Counted from the stretch's first letter, positions 11,289-23,299 are shown. The stretch is 64,000 bases of DNA from Helichrysum umbraculigerum (GCA_949592205.1 CATIUR010000004.1:6389001-6453000), one strand, 5' to 3'. The notes: generated by a model not told the origin, from the sequence alone. Numbers and translations: made by a program.

Positions 11289-11847
11289 TGTCGCACCCCC
11301 AAACACACGTGGCAGCGGAAGGATGAGGTGTCACGGGGGCGCCGACTAAATTAAATATCATCACTCAAAGATTACAACAAACGACCTCTACATGAGACGT
11401 TTTTAAAAAAATAGTTACATTGCCATAATCAAATTTTTACAACTGTTACCCAAAAACATTGGAGTTCGCAAAAATAGCCTAGAGATTTCTAATACATAGT
11501 CGTTGATACAAAATATTGTAATGCAATTAAATTTCTTGTTTGAAGATATGCGACTCGAGCTATGCTTTCCAAAAGCATCCTACTGTCTTGTTTCCTGTGG
11601 GTAGTCCTACTGTGTCTGTAAACCTGAGAATACATACTAAAAGGGTCAATATAAAGTTGGTGAGTTCATAGGTTTTGTTAAAATGTTTTTCACAAATTTT
11701 CCATGTTCGTATTGTTTTTCGGAAGTAGCACGGCGTATCCAAACAGTTCATCATGTATAACAATTATGCATATGTGTATCGGAAGTAGCACAACGTGCCC
11801 AAGGAATCTATCAAGTTATAATGTATATCAAGTGTGCATATATTAAA

Positions 11848-12083
11848 CGGAAGTAGCACAACGTGCCCGGAAGTAGCACACAGTGCCCGGAAGTAGCACA
11901 AAGTCACACAGTGCCCGGAAGTAGCACAAAGTCACACAGTGCCCAGAAGTAGCACACAGTGCCCGGAAGTAGCACAAAGTGCCCGAAAGTAGCACACAGT
12001 ACCCGGAAGTAGCACAAAGTGCCCGGAAGTAGCACACAGTGCCCGGAAGTAGCCCAAAGTGCCCGGAAGTAGCACAAAGTGCC
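11848..12083. repeat. 20-bp tandem repeat array inside the solo LTR
   Basis: About twelve units of GCCCGGAAGTAGCACACAGT with alternating ACACAGT and ACAAAGT versions and a few 7-bp insertions (AAGTCAC). Isolated diverged units lie upstream at about 11720 and 11780. All three minus-strand frames are open over stretches, producing spurious repetitive peptides. Confidence 0.85.
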
Positions 12084-12821
12084 ATACAGTGTATATATAT
12101 ATTCATCAGATATAATCCACATGTATTCACAGTTCAACGTTTAACACGGAAGTTGGAGTCTCTAGCAGTTTAATCATGCAATCAGTTTAACAGTTTTCAG
12201 TTCTTGTATAAAAGTTTATCATATGATTTAAACAGTTTTATAGTTCTACAACAACATGGTAATTGTGATTAGTAAGTGTTAAACAGATGTATTACTCTAC
12301 AGTAATATTGTAAATGTAAATCATAAGATTTAAATGTCTGTATTCATAAAACAGTAAAGGAAGCATGTATTCTCACCCCAAAATAACTTCAAAACAGTAA
12401 AAAGTGGGGCTATGAACTCACCTGAGTTTAGCAAGTAGCAAGCAATAATCAAATAGTAAGCAAGCAATGTGTTCCAAGTTGCAACCTTCTAACGTCCTAA
12501 ACGTATAAGGTTGTATATAAGTAGATGTCTCGAAAGACCATCTATAGCTATTGTATATGTGGGGGTTAAAGTCCACTTAGGTTAACCGTGTAGGTGGAGG
12601 GTTAATGTCCACCTATGCTAGTTCACTCAATTAGTATGTTCAAAGTAAGTTGTTCAAGTATGTTTATTTATCGAAAACATTTTGACCCGTTGGTGAAAGT
12701 TTGTAATAATAATTCGTTTAGACACTATTATTAAGTTTTTTTGTTGTATACTATTCATTAGTACATATCGTGTGTTGCTAACAGATTATTTAGTTTGTAA
12801 AAACCTTAAACTGTAGGTCAA

Positions 12822-12907
12822 AGTTGGTCAACTCGTTGGTCAAAGCTGGTCAAATCTGGTCAAAGTTGGTCAAACCTGGTCAAAGTTGGTCAAACTTGGT
12901 CAAAGTT
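12822..12907. repeat. GGTCAAA-type short tandem repeat
   Basis: Seven or eight consecutive units of (T)TGGTCAAAGY or TGGTCAAAYC, 11-12 bp each, followed by scattered GGTCAAAC copies up to 13020. On the minus strand the unit reads TTTGACCA, which contains the W-box core TTGAC bound by WRKY factors; any function is inference. Confidence 0.65.
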
Positions 12908-14719
12908 ACCAACTAAGTCACCCAAACCCATTTTTGTTACCATTTTCCAAAAATAGTAAGTTTGTCGGTTTTTAGAAATCGAGCCCCGTTTTTGTTGACT
13001 TGGTCAAACCTACTCGGTTTGACCCGAAACTTTCCCAAAACCCTTAGATATGTTTAAAAGTCCCAAAAAGTCATTTCTTCTATTTTTAGCAAGCCCGAAA
13101 GTGTCGGTTTTTATGTTATAACAAAATCAGTCCCAAACTTAGTTTTTTAGGTTTTCCAGCCATTTGTTCTAATTTTTTAAAATATCAAACGTCCAAAATT
13201 AAATACAACAAAATTTCCAGGTGTTCTCCCACGTGTTACCTAGCTTCAGAAATTTTTATAGATTCTATTAAAATGTTTTAGTATTTTTAATCATTATTTC
13301 TCTCTCCTATACTCAGTTTTGGTGACATGCAAGAAGATTCATTTTTTGGGCATAATGTACACATTTCTAGTCAAAGTGGTCAAGAGGAAAATTGTAGACA
13401 ACGAATTATTCGAACTATTGGTTCTAGCGTCAAGTCATTTAGAGGTGTGTAGCTCAAGTTATGGTCAAATTACTGAGAGAAAAGTTTCTGACTTTGTAGG
13501 ACAGATTGTCTATGTGATTTCACACAAAATATTAAAAATAGTAAACGAACTCATAAAAAGATGAGGCCAATGGGGTTCGAAAGATGACTTTTTTAGGCTA
13601 TAAAAACGTCCAATTTCAATAAGAAATGATTTTTATAAAAATCATGGAAGTGGACAAAAGTTTCTGGACAGAAACATTTCTTGCATTTTACATGAGTTTT
13701 AAGTTAAGAAAAGTGGTTTTTGTATAATATTTTGTTATAACACTTGTTGAGTGAACATATTAACATGTTAATAAGAGTATTAAGAGTAGAAATAGGTCCT
13801 CACAATGATGTTTTAGATGAAGAAGGGCAGAAGTGAGATGAGGAAGGCTTGAGCTTCAATTCCTTGTAAAAATCTAGAAGAATAGTGTAGTATTTAAGTG
13901 GTGGCTTATGGTGGTGATGTGGTGGTTTATGGTGCTGAGAATGGTGGTTCTTAGGTGGTTTTTAGACTGATTATTTTCAGTCAAAGAGAGAGAGAGCAAA
14001 AGGAGTTGAGAGCAAATTGAAAGAGAGAGTTTGAGTGAATGAGCTTTTGCATAGAAGGTTAGTGGAAGTAGGGAGAATAATCATCATTTGAAAATGCATG
14101 AATTTTGGTTGGGTGTGGTATGGGGTGGCCGGCCCCTCCTATGGGCCCCACTGAGTTTGTGTGTTTTTAATTTGGTTTCCAAACTATGTTACATTCTGAG
14201 TTCGTTTACTCGTTATTTCGTTAATTCGTTAAATCGCGTAACGTTTTCTTTTGTCGTTTTAATTCACGATATATTTGAAATGTTTTTCCATTGAAGTATT
14301 ATTAAAATACTTTATTTTGAGTTATCGAAATATTTATCGAGTTTCGTTTCGTTGCCGAATGCGATTCGCGCGTTTTTATTGCGTTTGAGACGTTTTAGCC
14401 AAAACGTCCAGGTTTTTCGTGTATTATTTAAACAAAATAATAATTTATGATAAATAAATTCTAAAAATAGATTTAAGTTGTTTATAGAAATGTTTTCACC
14501 AACTTTGTATAGTTTGTCGGACTCCGTCCGGTTGTTGCGCATAATTATAGCTAATTACGTAAGCGTAATATAAAATAATTACGTAGGCGTATATTCACAT
14601 AAATATACAAATAGTCACAAGTAATTACAAGTATTTAGCCTAATAATAAACTAAACACACGTAATTAAGGTTTCTAGCAGGTTAATCAGTAAGCCTAAAT
14701 CGTCGGGTGTCACACCTCG

Positions 14720-15067
14720 GTAGCCATTTCTACATGTGAAGCTGAGTACGTTGCAGCTGGCAGCTGTTGCTCTCAAGTACTTTGGATTCAACAGCAACTG
14801 CGGGATTACGGGTTAAATATAACCAATACTCCTATGATGATTGATAATGAATCAAATATGTCGATCTCCAACAATCCAGTGAAGCACAGTAAAACTAAGC
14901 ATATTGATATTCGACATCATTTTATTAGATACTGTGCTGAGAAGAATTTGATAAAGTTAGTTAAGGTTCCATCATTGGATAACTTAGCAGACTTATACAC
15001 AAAGGCGTTCGACAGAGTAAGATTTGAGACATTGGTTCAACTAAACGGAATGAGAAATCCAGAGTGA
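14720..15067 (+). pseudogene. pol 3' end: remainder of RNase H (element 2)
   Basis: Continues RNase H after the solo LTR: ISTCEAEYVAAGSCCSQVLW with the catalytic Glu of CEAEY, then the copia hallmark HSKTKHIDIRHHFIR and NLADLYTKAF near the C-terminus, ending at TGA 15065-15067. Without the inserted LTR the frame joins in phase at the TCG of the CCTCG duplication. Stop position and terminal motif match the usual end of copia Pol. Confidence 0.85.
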
Positions 15068-16183
15068 TTAGTCTTCCAAGGGTATTTTTGTAATAGTTAG
15101 TACTTTTATGTTGTAATTTCATATTAAAAATAATAATAAAAAATGTGGGGGTGTATGGCATTCATTTGTTTGTTACCTGAGGGGAATCGCCTTCATTAAA
15201 GAATATAAAAATAATATTCTTTAAAATTGTTTAAGTTTTTATTTGCAAAAACTATGGGAAATGATAATACATTAGGAGAATAAGCTTCACAATAATAAGC
15301 TTAAGTCCTAAGTATGATGTGTTAGTAGGTTCAACTAAAGCTACATTAAAACTGCAGCTGTTTTATCAGGTATGTATTTATATTTATTTGATTATACACC
15401 TCTTTCCACAAGTAATAATTTGTTTGTTTTAAATGTCTAGACAGATTCATCATATGATATACTGGTAGGCAAGTTATACAATCATTTCTAAGTGTTAAGA
15501 AGTAATAATTTATTTGATTATTATCTAGTGTATCTTTTATATGGTGTATGACATAAGTCTTAATTGTTGAATGATAGTAATTACATACACTGTAATTATA
15601 AAGCTATAAAAAGGACAAATAGTTATAATATGGGTATTAGCTTAACTAAGGGTAACTTTGTTGTACTATGTACAGACCTGGAGCCATTAGTTAAGATAGT
15701 ATTCTCAAGTATATTTTGTTTATACTAAGGGTTTCTTTGTTGTACTATGTACAGATCTGCGACCACTAGTATCTTCAAGGTATGTTTGATATTTGTCTAA
15801 ACTCAAAATTCAAGTGTATGTTACATTATGTAATCACTACCTTGTCTTAAAGATCAGTGTTATGTGTTTTACTAGAATTCTTCAGTATATCATATATTAG
15901 AGACCACTTGATAATATTCATTCTAACAATAAAGGTATTACTTAGAAGTGCGAGTATAATTTGTTTATGTGGACCATAATACCGGTAATCGTCTTGAACT
16001 ATCTATATTAAAATATTTTCACTTTAAGTGAATAATGTGTTTTTCAATTATGTTATGTGGATAAAGGTATCTAAGATATAATTTTATAAATATAAGTGGA
16101 TTAATGATAAAATAAGTTGTGATTTTACTGTAATTTATATGAATTTCATGAGGTATGTATACTAACAATCTGCTTATACTTTA
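15068..16183 (+). other. Post-pol non-coding region with twin TTGTAC motifs (element 2)
   Basis: No gene. Two copies of a TTGTACTATGTACAGA block lie at 15658-15681 and 15736-15759, each preceded by CTAAGGG and followed by TTCAAG or CTCAAG. The equivalent pair is present in element 1. This whole stretch aligns loosely with 800-1700 of element 1, so it is conserved non-coding retrotransposon DNA. Confidence 0.6.
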
Positions 16184-17437
16184 GGATAAATGACAAAAAT
16201 CAGCTATGTACTGCCACAAATTATTCCAAGTACGTAACCTACCTAATATATTGTTCAAGTATGCAACGAACCAGAAGAATATGTGCTAGGATCTTGCAAA
16301 GTTCATAATTTACCGTTTCAAATTTTCTAAAGCTGACTAGACTTACACATCAGCTGCCACAACAATATTTTTGCCACGTCATATGTACAGGTGGCATCCA
16401 TGTCACATATGTGTTGGTATCCAAATTATTTTTTATATTGAAAAATGATAATGGTTTTAAAACTACTTCGAATACATATACTACACGGATATACATAATT
16501 ACACATACATGCACACAGATTTTAGACCGTAACGCATAACCCACCAATACTGACAAGGCCACACAACCACCATCGTCAATTCGTAACACCACGTTTTTGT
16601 AATTGATCGAAAATCAAAAATCTAAATAGTATAAACAAAAATAGTAGCAGATCCCTTGGGTCGACGTCGTTCTCATCCACCGGAAAAACATATCCGGTGG
16701 TGGTGGATTTTACATCACCGATAACCACCTTAACTATCACTAAACTATATTCAGAGTCGTATAAGTCCTCCATCGATTAGACTTGCCACTCGCACTCGTC
16801 GGAAGCTTAATGAGTTGTTGATGAGGAAAGGGTAGGTCAATAGGCTGAGCCACCAAAAAGATGACGGATTAGTAGTGGTAATCAGATAATAAACACCACC
16901 GAGACTAAAGGCTGGCAACCAAAATCAAAAGATTCAGGTGCTTCGACGGCGGTTATCCTGGCTGTCCCATTTAGCAATTGATAAAGATTGTGTGTCGGAG
17001 ATGGACGGTGTTTAAGACCACCTCGATAACCGATTTTTACGACAACAACGACGTGTAGTAGTTACGAACATGGTGGCGGATTGTGGTTTGGAAATTATCT
17101 AGGATACAGATTCTGATGTTGTATGTTGAATGTGTAAACCCAAATTTGGGTTTTGTTTTGTTTGTAAATGGTATCTAATGTTATTTTCAAAAGATTTGTG
17201 TTAACCCATAAATTTTGTTTGTGTTTGTGATTTTGATTTTGTTAGAAACTAAATATTGCGTTTGATTTATTTTGTTAGAAACTAAATATAAATGAATTTA
17301 TATTTGACGAAATTCAGATCAAGATGACATATGATGAAATTAAGATCTGGATGAAGATGATGATCGGATAAAGAAAAGAAAATTTTTTAAATTAAAAGGA
17401 AATAAGGAAAATGTTATTTTATTAAAGACTCTTTAAC

Positions 17438-17491
<54 letters not shown>

Positions 17492-17714
17492 GCCACCTCA
17501 TATTTAAAAAAGCTAAAGGAAAGCCACATCATATTTTAAAGAAAATGTAAAATGCCAAATATTGATGTTTATCGGGTTAACAGGTAACAGGTTACCATAT
17601 TACCCACATGAGTACAGGTTCTTCCGGTTTGTTGCATACTTGAATAATAATTTTGGTAGGTTGCATATTTGGAATAATTTGTGGCAATACGTAGCCGATT
17701 TTTGTCATTTATCC
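16184..17714. mobile_element. Non-autonomous TIR element (MULE-like) with ~90-bp terminal inverted repeats
   Basis: The left end GGATAAATGACAAAAATC... (16184-16273) is repeated in inverted orientation at 17625-17714 with roughly 85% identity by eye, including CCACAAATTATTCCAA and TTCAAGTATGCAAC. Long TIRs fit Mutator-like elements, but I could not find a 9-bp target duplication; only CTTT/TTTT-like bases flank it, so the superfamily is uncertain. The interior (1.35 kb) contains no transposase. It includes a TAA microsatellite near the right end and a TGGTGGTGGA-rich stretch that could be captured gene sequence. Confidence 0.65.
17439..17488. repeat. (TAA)n microsatellite
   Basis: About sixteen uninterrupted TAA/ATA units inside the TIR element. 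Confidence 0.95.
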
Positions 17715-18990
17715 TTTTAATAAATCTAAGATAGCTTGTTCTTACTAATATGATCCCTAAGTAGATAAATTCTTATTCAGTTTATTTATGTAATTTTATT
17801 TTGTTTATGTGATCAATAAAATGGTACTTGATACCAATGTTCATTTATGATTATGTTTTTATTTTATTTTATTTTTATCTTTATGTTTTAATAAAGTTTT
17901 TGTGTTTAATAAGTTTTTACCCTTTGGAATTAAATTATACTGAATATTTTCTATTTTTAGTTGAACAATCGTAACAAATACAAGTAAAAAATAATTTTAT
18001 TTTAGACTTGTACAAATAATGGGTTTTGAATTTATACTTAGCATTTAATTCGCGTTTTTATTTAACTCTGCGAGTTTGACCAGTCAAACCTGCGGATCCA
18101 CTTTAAATTTCGCGAATCGAGTCAATAGTATAAAAGGGCAGTCAAACGAGTCAAACCCCCACCGAACCCAATTATATTCGCGAGTTCACTTCCCTCTGCG
18201 AGTCGACGAGCGAAAGCGAAACGAAGCGAAATCTTATTTTCGTTTTATTTTGATTTTACAAGTACAGGAACGAGTTTTTGAATTCGTAGATTATATACAA
18301 CATTAGATTGCGCATTTTTTGAGGTATAAATCAACACTTTTCACCGTATCATTAACGAGATATCGAAAGTTTTATAATCTTAGGGTTTCAGATTAAAATT
18401 TGAGCAAAATACGTCGATTTAAGGTGTTATTGGACATGAATTCTTAGGATTAATGTTAAACGAACCTAAACGACCGTATACACATCGATTGATTGTGTTA
18501 GATTTGACAAAATAATCGATTTGGTTTAAACTTCGCGACGGCAGTTTACTTTGCGAGTTAAGATCCAACTCGATTCGCAGTATCTGCAATTGCGAGTTGA
18601 AATTTTGAATTAGCGGATCGAGTTGATTAGCGGATCGACTTACGAGTTGAGCTGCGGATTGACTTGGGTAGCGAGTTCAATGGTTTTGCGAATTGAGTTG
18701 CGAGTTGACTTTGGTTTTTGCGAATTGAAATAAACTATAAAAAATGTAACTTGCGACTTACACTTTTGATGTAATAAGCTATACTTTTATAACTTTTGAC
18801 TTCAAAAGTTCATATATATGTTTTGACGTGTGAATTAAATTTTAATACGTAATAACATATATATTTATATATATACGACTTGAGACACTTATGTAACAAG
18901 TTATATATAATTTAGAACTTCGATGTTTGATGGATTGTAATTCATAATACATTATAGTTTAAAATTTAACTTACTAACATGTATTAATTG
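17715..18990 (+). other. Upstream region of ORF3 with TATA-like box and GCGAGTTGA repeats
   Basis: AT-rich until 18050. Then 18060-18240 and 18540-18730 hold many copies of GCGAGTTGA/GCGGATCGA words like those in the LTR and leader. TATAAAAGG occurs at 18129-18137 between them. A TACTAAC box at 18972-18978 and a pyrimidine-rich TTTAACAG ending at 19016 make a good 3' splice site three bases before the ORF3 ATG. No protein-coding potential is seen in between. Confidence 0.55.
18129..18137 (+). promoter_or_regulatory. Candidate internal TATA box for ORF3
   Basis: TATAAAAGG, about 890 bp upstream of the ORF3 start codon. With a leader intron from about 18322 (GAG/GTATAA) to the acceptor at 19016, it could drive a separate ORF3 mRNA. 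Based on motif only. Confidence 0.35.
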
Positions 18991-19018
18991 CTTTTGTCAT
19001 TTGTGTTCTTTAACAGAT

Positions 19019-22000
19019 ATGGCGAGACCGTTTGATAAAGTTCACAATATTCTTGTGGATCTTGATCTATCGGCACGCAGAGCTAACAGAGTAGCTCAAG
19101 TGCTGACGTTCTTTGCTCGTTCTCGTATTAGATATGCACTTACAGAGTCTCCACTTATATCTCAGATGATACTGAACGATTTCTGGACGGATATTCAGTA
19201 TGATCAGACCATCAACCCGCCGGTCATACGAGCAACGGTTAATCAACAACCGGTTGTCTTTTCTGCTGGTAATCTTCATGAGATTTTACATTTAGGAACG
19301 GAAGACCAGGAGAATGGAAATACCGAGTACCCTATGGACTTTATTGAGGGTGCTTTGGGACGTATGGAATATACGGGTGAGAGGAGAGGACGTCAATTCC
19401 TCAAGGCCCTTGTTATTGGGCAATGGAGATTCTTGTGGCATGTTATAGTCACAATTTTTGGACCAAAGAAGGGCGGTTTCGATGAGCTGAGCCCTGCACT
19501 TGTATCGGCCATACTGTCACTGGTTTACAATAAACCATACAGTTTTTGTGATTATATTTTTGGTGAGTTGGTCCGACAGATTTCGGGTTCTGTTAGGTCA
19601 CGCTTTTTTATCTATCCGAGGTTCTGTATGATGATTATTCGTCATCGTATTCCTGATCTTGTTATCCCTGGGCCGTACTTACGTGTTGATACTATAGCGC
19701 TCAGAGGATACAATGCGATGTTTCAGCAGACCATACGAAGGGAAGAGTATGTTAAGCCGGAGATTCGTGATCTCTTTGGTTATATTGTTGATCCCTTATA
19801 TGTGACGCCGCCAAATCATGATTGGAATGATGTTGGTGCTGCTGATGCTGTTGCTGTACCTGAGCCTGCTTCTGCCGCTGTGGTTCCACAACCTAAGCCA
19901 CAGGCACTTATTGAAGATGTCTTGATACAGGCAGATCAGCCAGGTCAACAGGTTGATGCTGAGGTTGCTGCACAAGTTGTGCAAGAGGTGCTAGGGCAAA
20001 ATGATGATGCCAATGATCCGCTACTTCAAGCGATTGATCAGTATATTGATGTTGCACCTGAACAGGTATTATTTTAATTATATAATGATATTATTATAAT
20101 GATGTAATTTTTAAATATTATAGTATAATATAATTCTATAATGATAATGGTATGGATATTTAGTTGATTAGGTTACTTAATTAATCATAAAATATAAATA
20201 TCATTATATACAGGAAGCTGAAGCTGAGGCTGCAGACCCAGAGGTTGCAAGACCTGAGGGTGAGCAGAGACAGCAAGATAGATCAGAGGTTGTACCTGTT
20301 AAGGTATTATATCTGATTACTCTTAAATATATAGAACTTGTATGATAAAGCTTTACGCTAATCATAAATGTTTAACATATTTAAAATTTAGGATCCTGTT
20401 GGTCCATCTGAAGGTCGTGATGGTGAGACGGCTTCAGATGATGATTCTGATAATACACCTTCTCCTCCTCCGTATACTTCTACTGTTAGACATGGCTCCA
20501 GGGAGATGCCTATTTCTGTTAAGAAGAAGAAGAGGAAGGGTAAGGAAGTCGATCTAGACTTCAATATTCTTGAGGAAGGTCCTGAGGATATTGATACTCC
20601 TCTTGTTACTCAACGTCAGAAGCGTTCGAGGACCTTGACCATCAGAGACGGTTAGTTTATTTAAAAGTTAGATAATCTTAACTTATTATTTATCAGGAGT
20701 TAAACATAGACAGTTAATTCTGTGACAGTTGCTCAAGATATTGAGCAAGTGGAGAGAATAATATCGGTAGAGTCTGAACCGATTTCTGTACCTACTGAGG
20801 TAAGAGATATAAGTTTAGTACTACAAGTATTACAAAATTAATTAGAGATTGAGACAGAGTAATATGTAACAATTACTTATTTAATTTTTGTCTGATGTTT
20901 ATAGGAGATTGTTGATTTAGTATGTTCGGAGCCGTTTCCGACTACTACAGCAAGCACATTTGCATCTGATCATCTGCAGGCAGATTTGTCTCAGCCGCCT
21001 CCACCGCTTACATATGATTCACATGTTGCTTCGCTTACACCACCTGGACCGACAACCATCTCAGTTACTCCTACGACTGATGCTGAAAGGATTACATCAT
21101 TAGAGTCGAGAGTTAAGGAGTTAGAGAAGGTCGCTTCCAGGATTCCAGAGTTGGTTGTTAACAATCTTACTCTTGGACAGCAAGTGCTTCAACAGAGTAA
21201 ATCTTACACGACACTGCTGTAAACTCATAACACATTACTTGATGACTTCAATATCTAGCGACTGAAGCTTGATAACTTGGAACGATTAGTGTTGCGAGTG
21301 AATTCAGGACAGTCTGCTCAGGGGGAGATATTGGTATACTTAGAGTCTTGCAAGCAAGATGAGATGAGGAAGAAAAGAGACTCTGACAAAGACGATGATC
21401 CCAATGCACCAAAAGGTGGTGAGCAGACCGGTCCTTCAAAGACTGGTGAGCAAACTATACTTCAGGGGGAGTCTGGTGCTGAAGCTAGTGGTTCTGGAGC
21501 TGGAACAAGTACAAATAAGACAGTACTGGTTGATACTGAAGCTGGTAAGATAGCTTAGTATTTACATAGTATTGTAATATTTGTAATATTTTGTACTAAA
21601 CAATTGTAAACTTAATATTATTTGTAATATATTCGACTTGGGATTTTTGTAATTACAAGTTAAATATGTTTAAATGATTTATGTTGTAATTTTATATATG
21701 TTAAGATAAAATAGTGATCGAAAGACTTCCGACTCATTGAGTAGTCGAGCGGCGTGTTCCGATTAATATCGGCGGTCAAAATTTTTATATAACATATGCA
21801 TTTTAGACTTGAGAGTTGGTATAACTGACAAGTTAAAAATGTGATAACCAGGTAAATGATATATAGTTTAAATATATAATTGAAAGTTAAGTTTTTGGAT
21901 AATATAACAGCTCAATTAAGTTTTGTAAATTATATAAGTTATTTAATGGTAAACATGAATGTTTGGTGATTGTTCACAAGACATTAGAGTTTAAGTTTAA

Positions 22001-23229
22001 TTAATATTTACTAAGTGTTTGACATAAGACTTTTAAGATCTTATATTGATTCAGGGTAATCAATAAAAGATTTAAAAGTTATATAGAATGCGTTTATATT
22101 ATGGTTTAATAATACAAAAGGATTAATAAAGGAATTCTTAGATTGGTTAAGGGAAATCAATGAAGAATTTGAATTATTAATATATTTGTATTTGTGTTTT
22201 TCTCTAGGATTGGAAATGCTTGATCTATCAGATTCTGAAGATGATATTCTAGATGAGATAGATGAAGAAATTAATTTTGATCTTGAGGAAGGAGAGTTCC
22301 AACCACCTACTGATTGGACTGCTGTTTCTGAGATTGAGCAAGACATTGGTGTAGATCCAGATGCTGATATAGATGAACACCATGTGAGCCCATCTAGGAC
22401 AGAAGTAGTTATTGAAAATGATGAAGGTCCAACGGTTGTCGATGTAGATGAAGAGATCGATGACTCAACTGATTCAGAAGATGACATTCTGATTCCTACC
22501 AAGAATCCTGCGGTTATGCTTAGGAAACTTCCAAAGCAAAAGAAGAAGATTGTAGTTTCTAAAGTAGATATAACTGGAAAACGTGTACCACGTAGAGGGA
22601 TTATTGGTTGGTACTTTGACTCTGATATAAAACTTTTTGCGATAAAAAGATTTGATGGAGTTCAATACTTTGAGCGAAAGCTTGCAGTATTTAGCTCTCT
22701 ACCAAAATTTGAAATTAGAGACTTGGCTAGATTAGAGTTGAATAACCCGAGTAATGATGATTTTGCTAATTATGTTGAAAGGATAATCAAAACTGAGGTT
22801 AGAACAAAGAAGTTCGATAAAATTAAGCCAAGGAATGGAAAGACAATTAAATTGAATGAACAAAGTCAAAGGAATGGAAGAAAAAGGAGGAAGAAAGTTT
22901 ATCCAGCTGTTAAGTGTGTACAGCAGATTCCACTGAAGACAATGCCACAAGATATTCTGAGAAATATGAAGAGATGGCACGTGGATTCAGAGACTGGAGA
23001 AGCTGTCATGGTTATAGCTGATGATGAAGTTGATGGTGGTGAGCGTGAGATCTTCAGAGTTTATGACCATCTTCACTTGATGAATATGTCTAGAAAAGAT
23101 CTGTTAAAGTTGAATGAGAACATAATCTTTACGATTTTTGAATGGGGTGATTTAGCAAGAGATTATCAAATGATGGTAAAAACTTGTATTAGGATGAAGA
23201 TACATGCTGGGAGCAGGATTTACAAATGA
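19019..23229 (+). pseudogene. ORF3: six-exon accessory gene downstream of pol (element 2), with two in-frame stops
   Basis: Six segments join in frame at GT/AG boundaries: 19019-20065, 20214-20303, 20392-20650, 20729-20799, 20905-21544 and 22208-23229 (about 1040 codons). Phases agree at every junction (0,0,1,0,1). Exon 1 (349 codons: SRIRYALTESP, NDFWTDIQYDQ, VIRATVNQQPVVFSAGNLHE) resembles proteins I recall being auto-annotated in Asteraceae genomes as 'synaptobrevin/longin-like' and linked to retroelements. Exon 3 has a basic KKKKRKGK run (nuclear-signal-like); exon 5 is Pro/Thr-rich with a short coiled coil (ERITSLESRVKELEKV); exon 6 is acidic (DLSDSEDDILDEIDEE), then basic (RKRRKK). No signal peptide or membrane span, so it is not an Env protein in the retroviral sense. 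Exon 5 has TAA at 21220 and TAG at 21256 in frame, probably later mutations. Function unknown. Confidence 0.7.
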
Positions 23230-23272
23230 TGACCAAAGACAAGCGTGAAGATAAGGACGCTAGAGCTATTGT

Positions 23273-23282
23273 CAAGGGGGAG
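23273..23282 (+). promoter_or_regulatory. Polypurine tract of element 2
   Basis: AAGGGGGAG just before the 3' LTR (TCTGTTGAGAC... or TGTGACAACAG). Primes plus-strand DNA synthesis in LTR retrotransposons. Confidence 0.75.
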
Positions 23283-23299
23283 TCTGTTGAGACATAGAT

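Larger units (their letters stand above)
11289..14714 (-). mobile_element. Solo LTR (3426 bp, Tekay-like gypsy?) inserted in RNase H
   Basis: Flanked by a perfect target duplication CCTCG (11284-11288 and 14715-14719). Termini are TGTCGCACC...GGTGTCACA (inverted repeats, TG/CA). Size, the TGTGACACCCGACG start when read on the minus strand, and the lack of any coding domain suggest a chromovirus (Tekay/Del) LTR in minus orientation; orientation and lineage are inferred. Removing it with one CCTCG restores the RNase H frame across the junction. It contains a 20-bp tandem array (11848-12083) and a GGTCAAA array (12822-12907). The rest is AT-rich with no gene. Confidence 0.85.

Noticed and set aside
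11843..12137. Two overlapping minus-strand ORFs (77 and 95 codons) with repeated CYFRALCATSG-like peptides
   Set aside because: They are translations of the 20-bp tandem repeat array; repetitive peptide in several frames, no gene.
22041..22502. 153-codon minus-strand ORF, Ser-rich
   Set aside because: Shadow of the acidic Asp/Glu/Ser-rich coding strand of ORF3 exon 6.
19019..23229. Retroviral-type envelope gene
   Set aside because: Position after pol suggests it, but no signal peptide, transmembrane helix or furin-like site is visible; basic nuclear-signal-like runs argue for another role.
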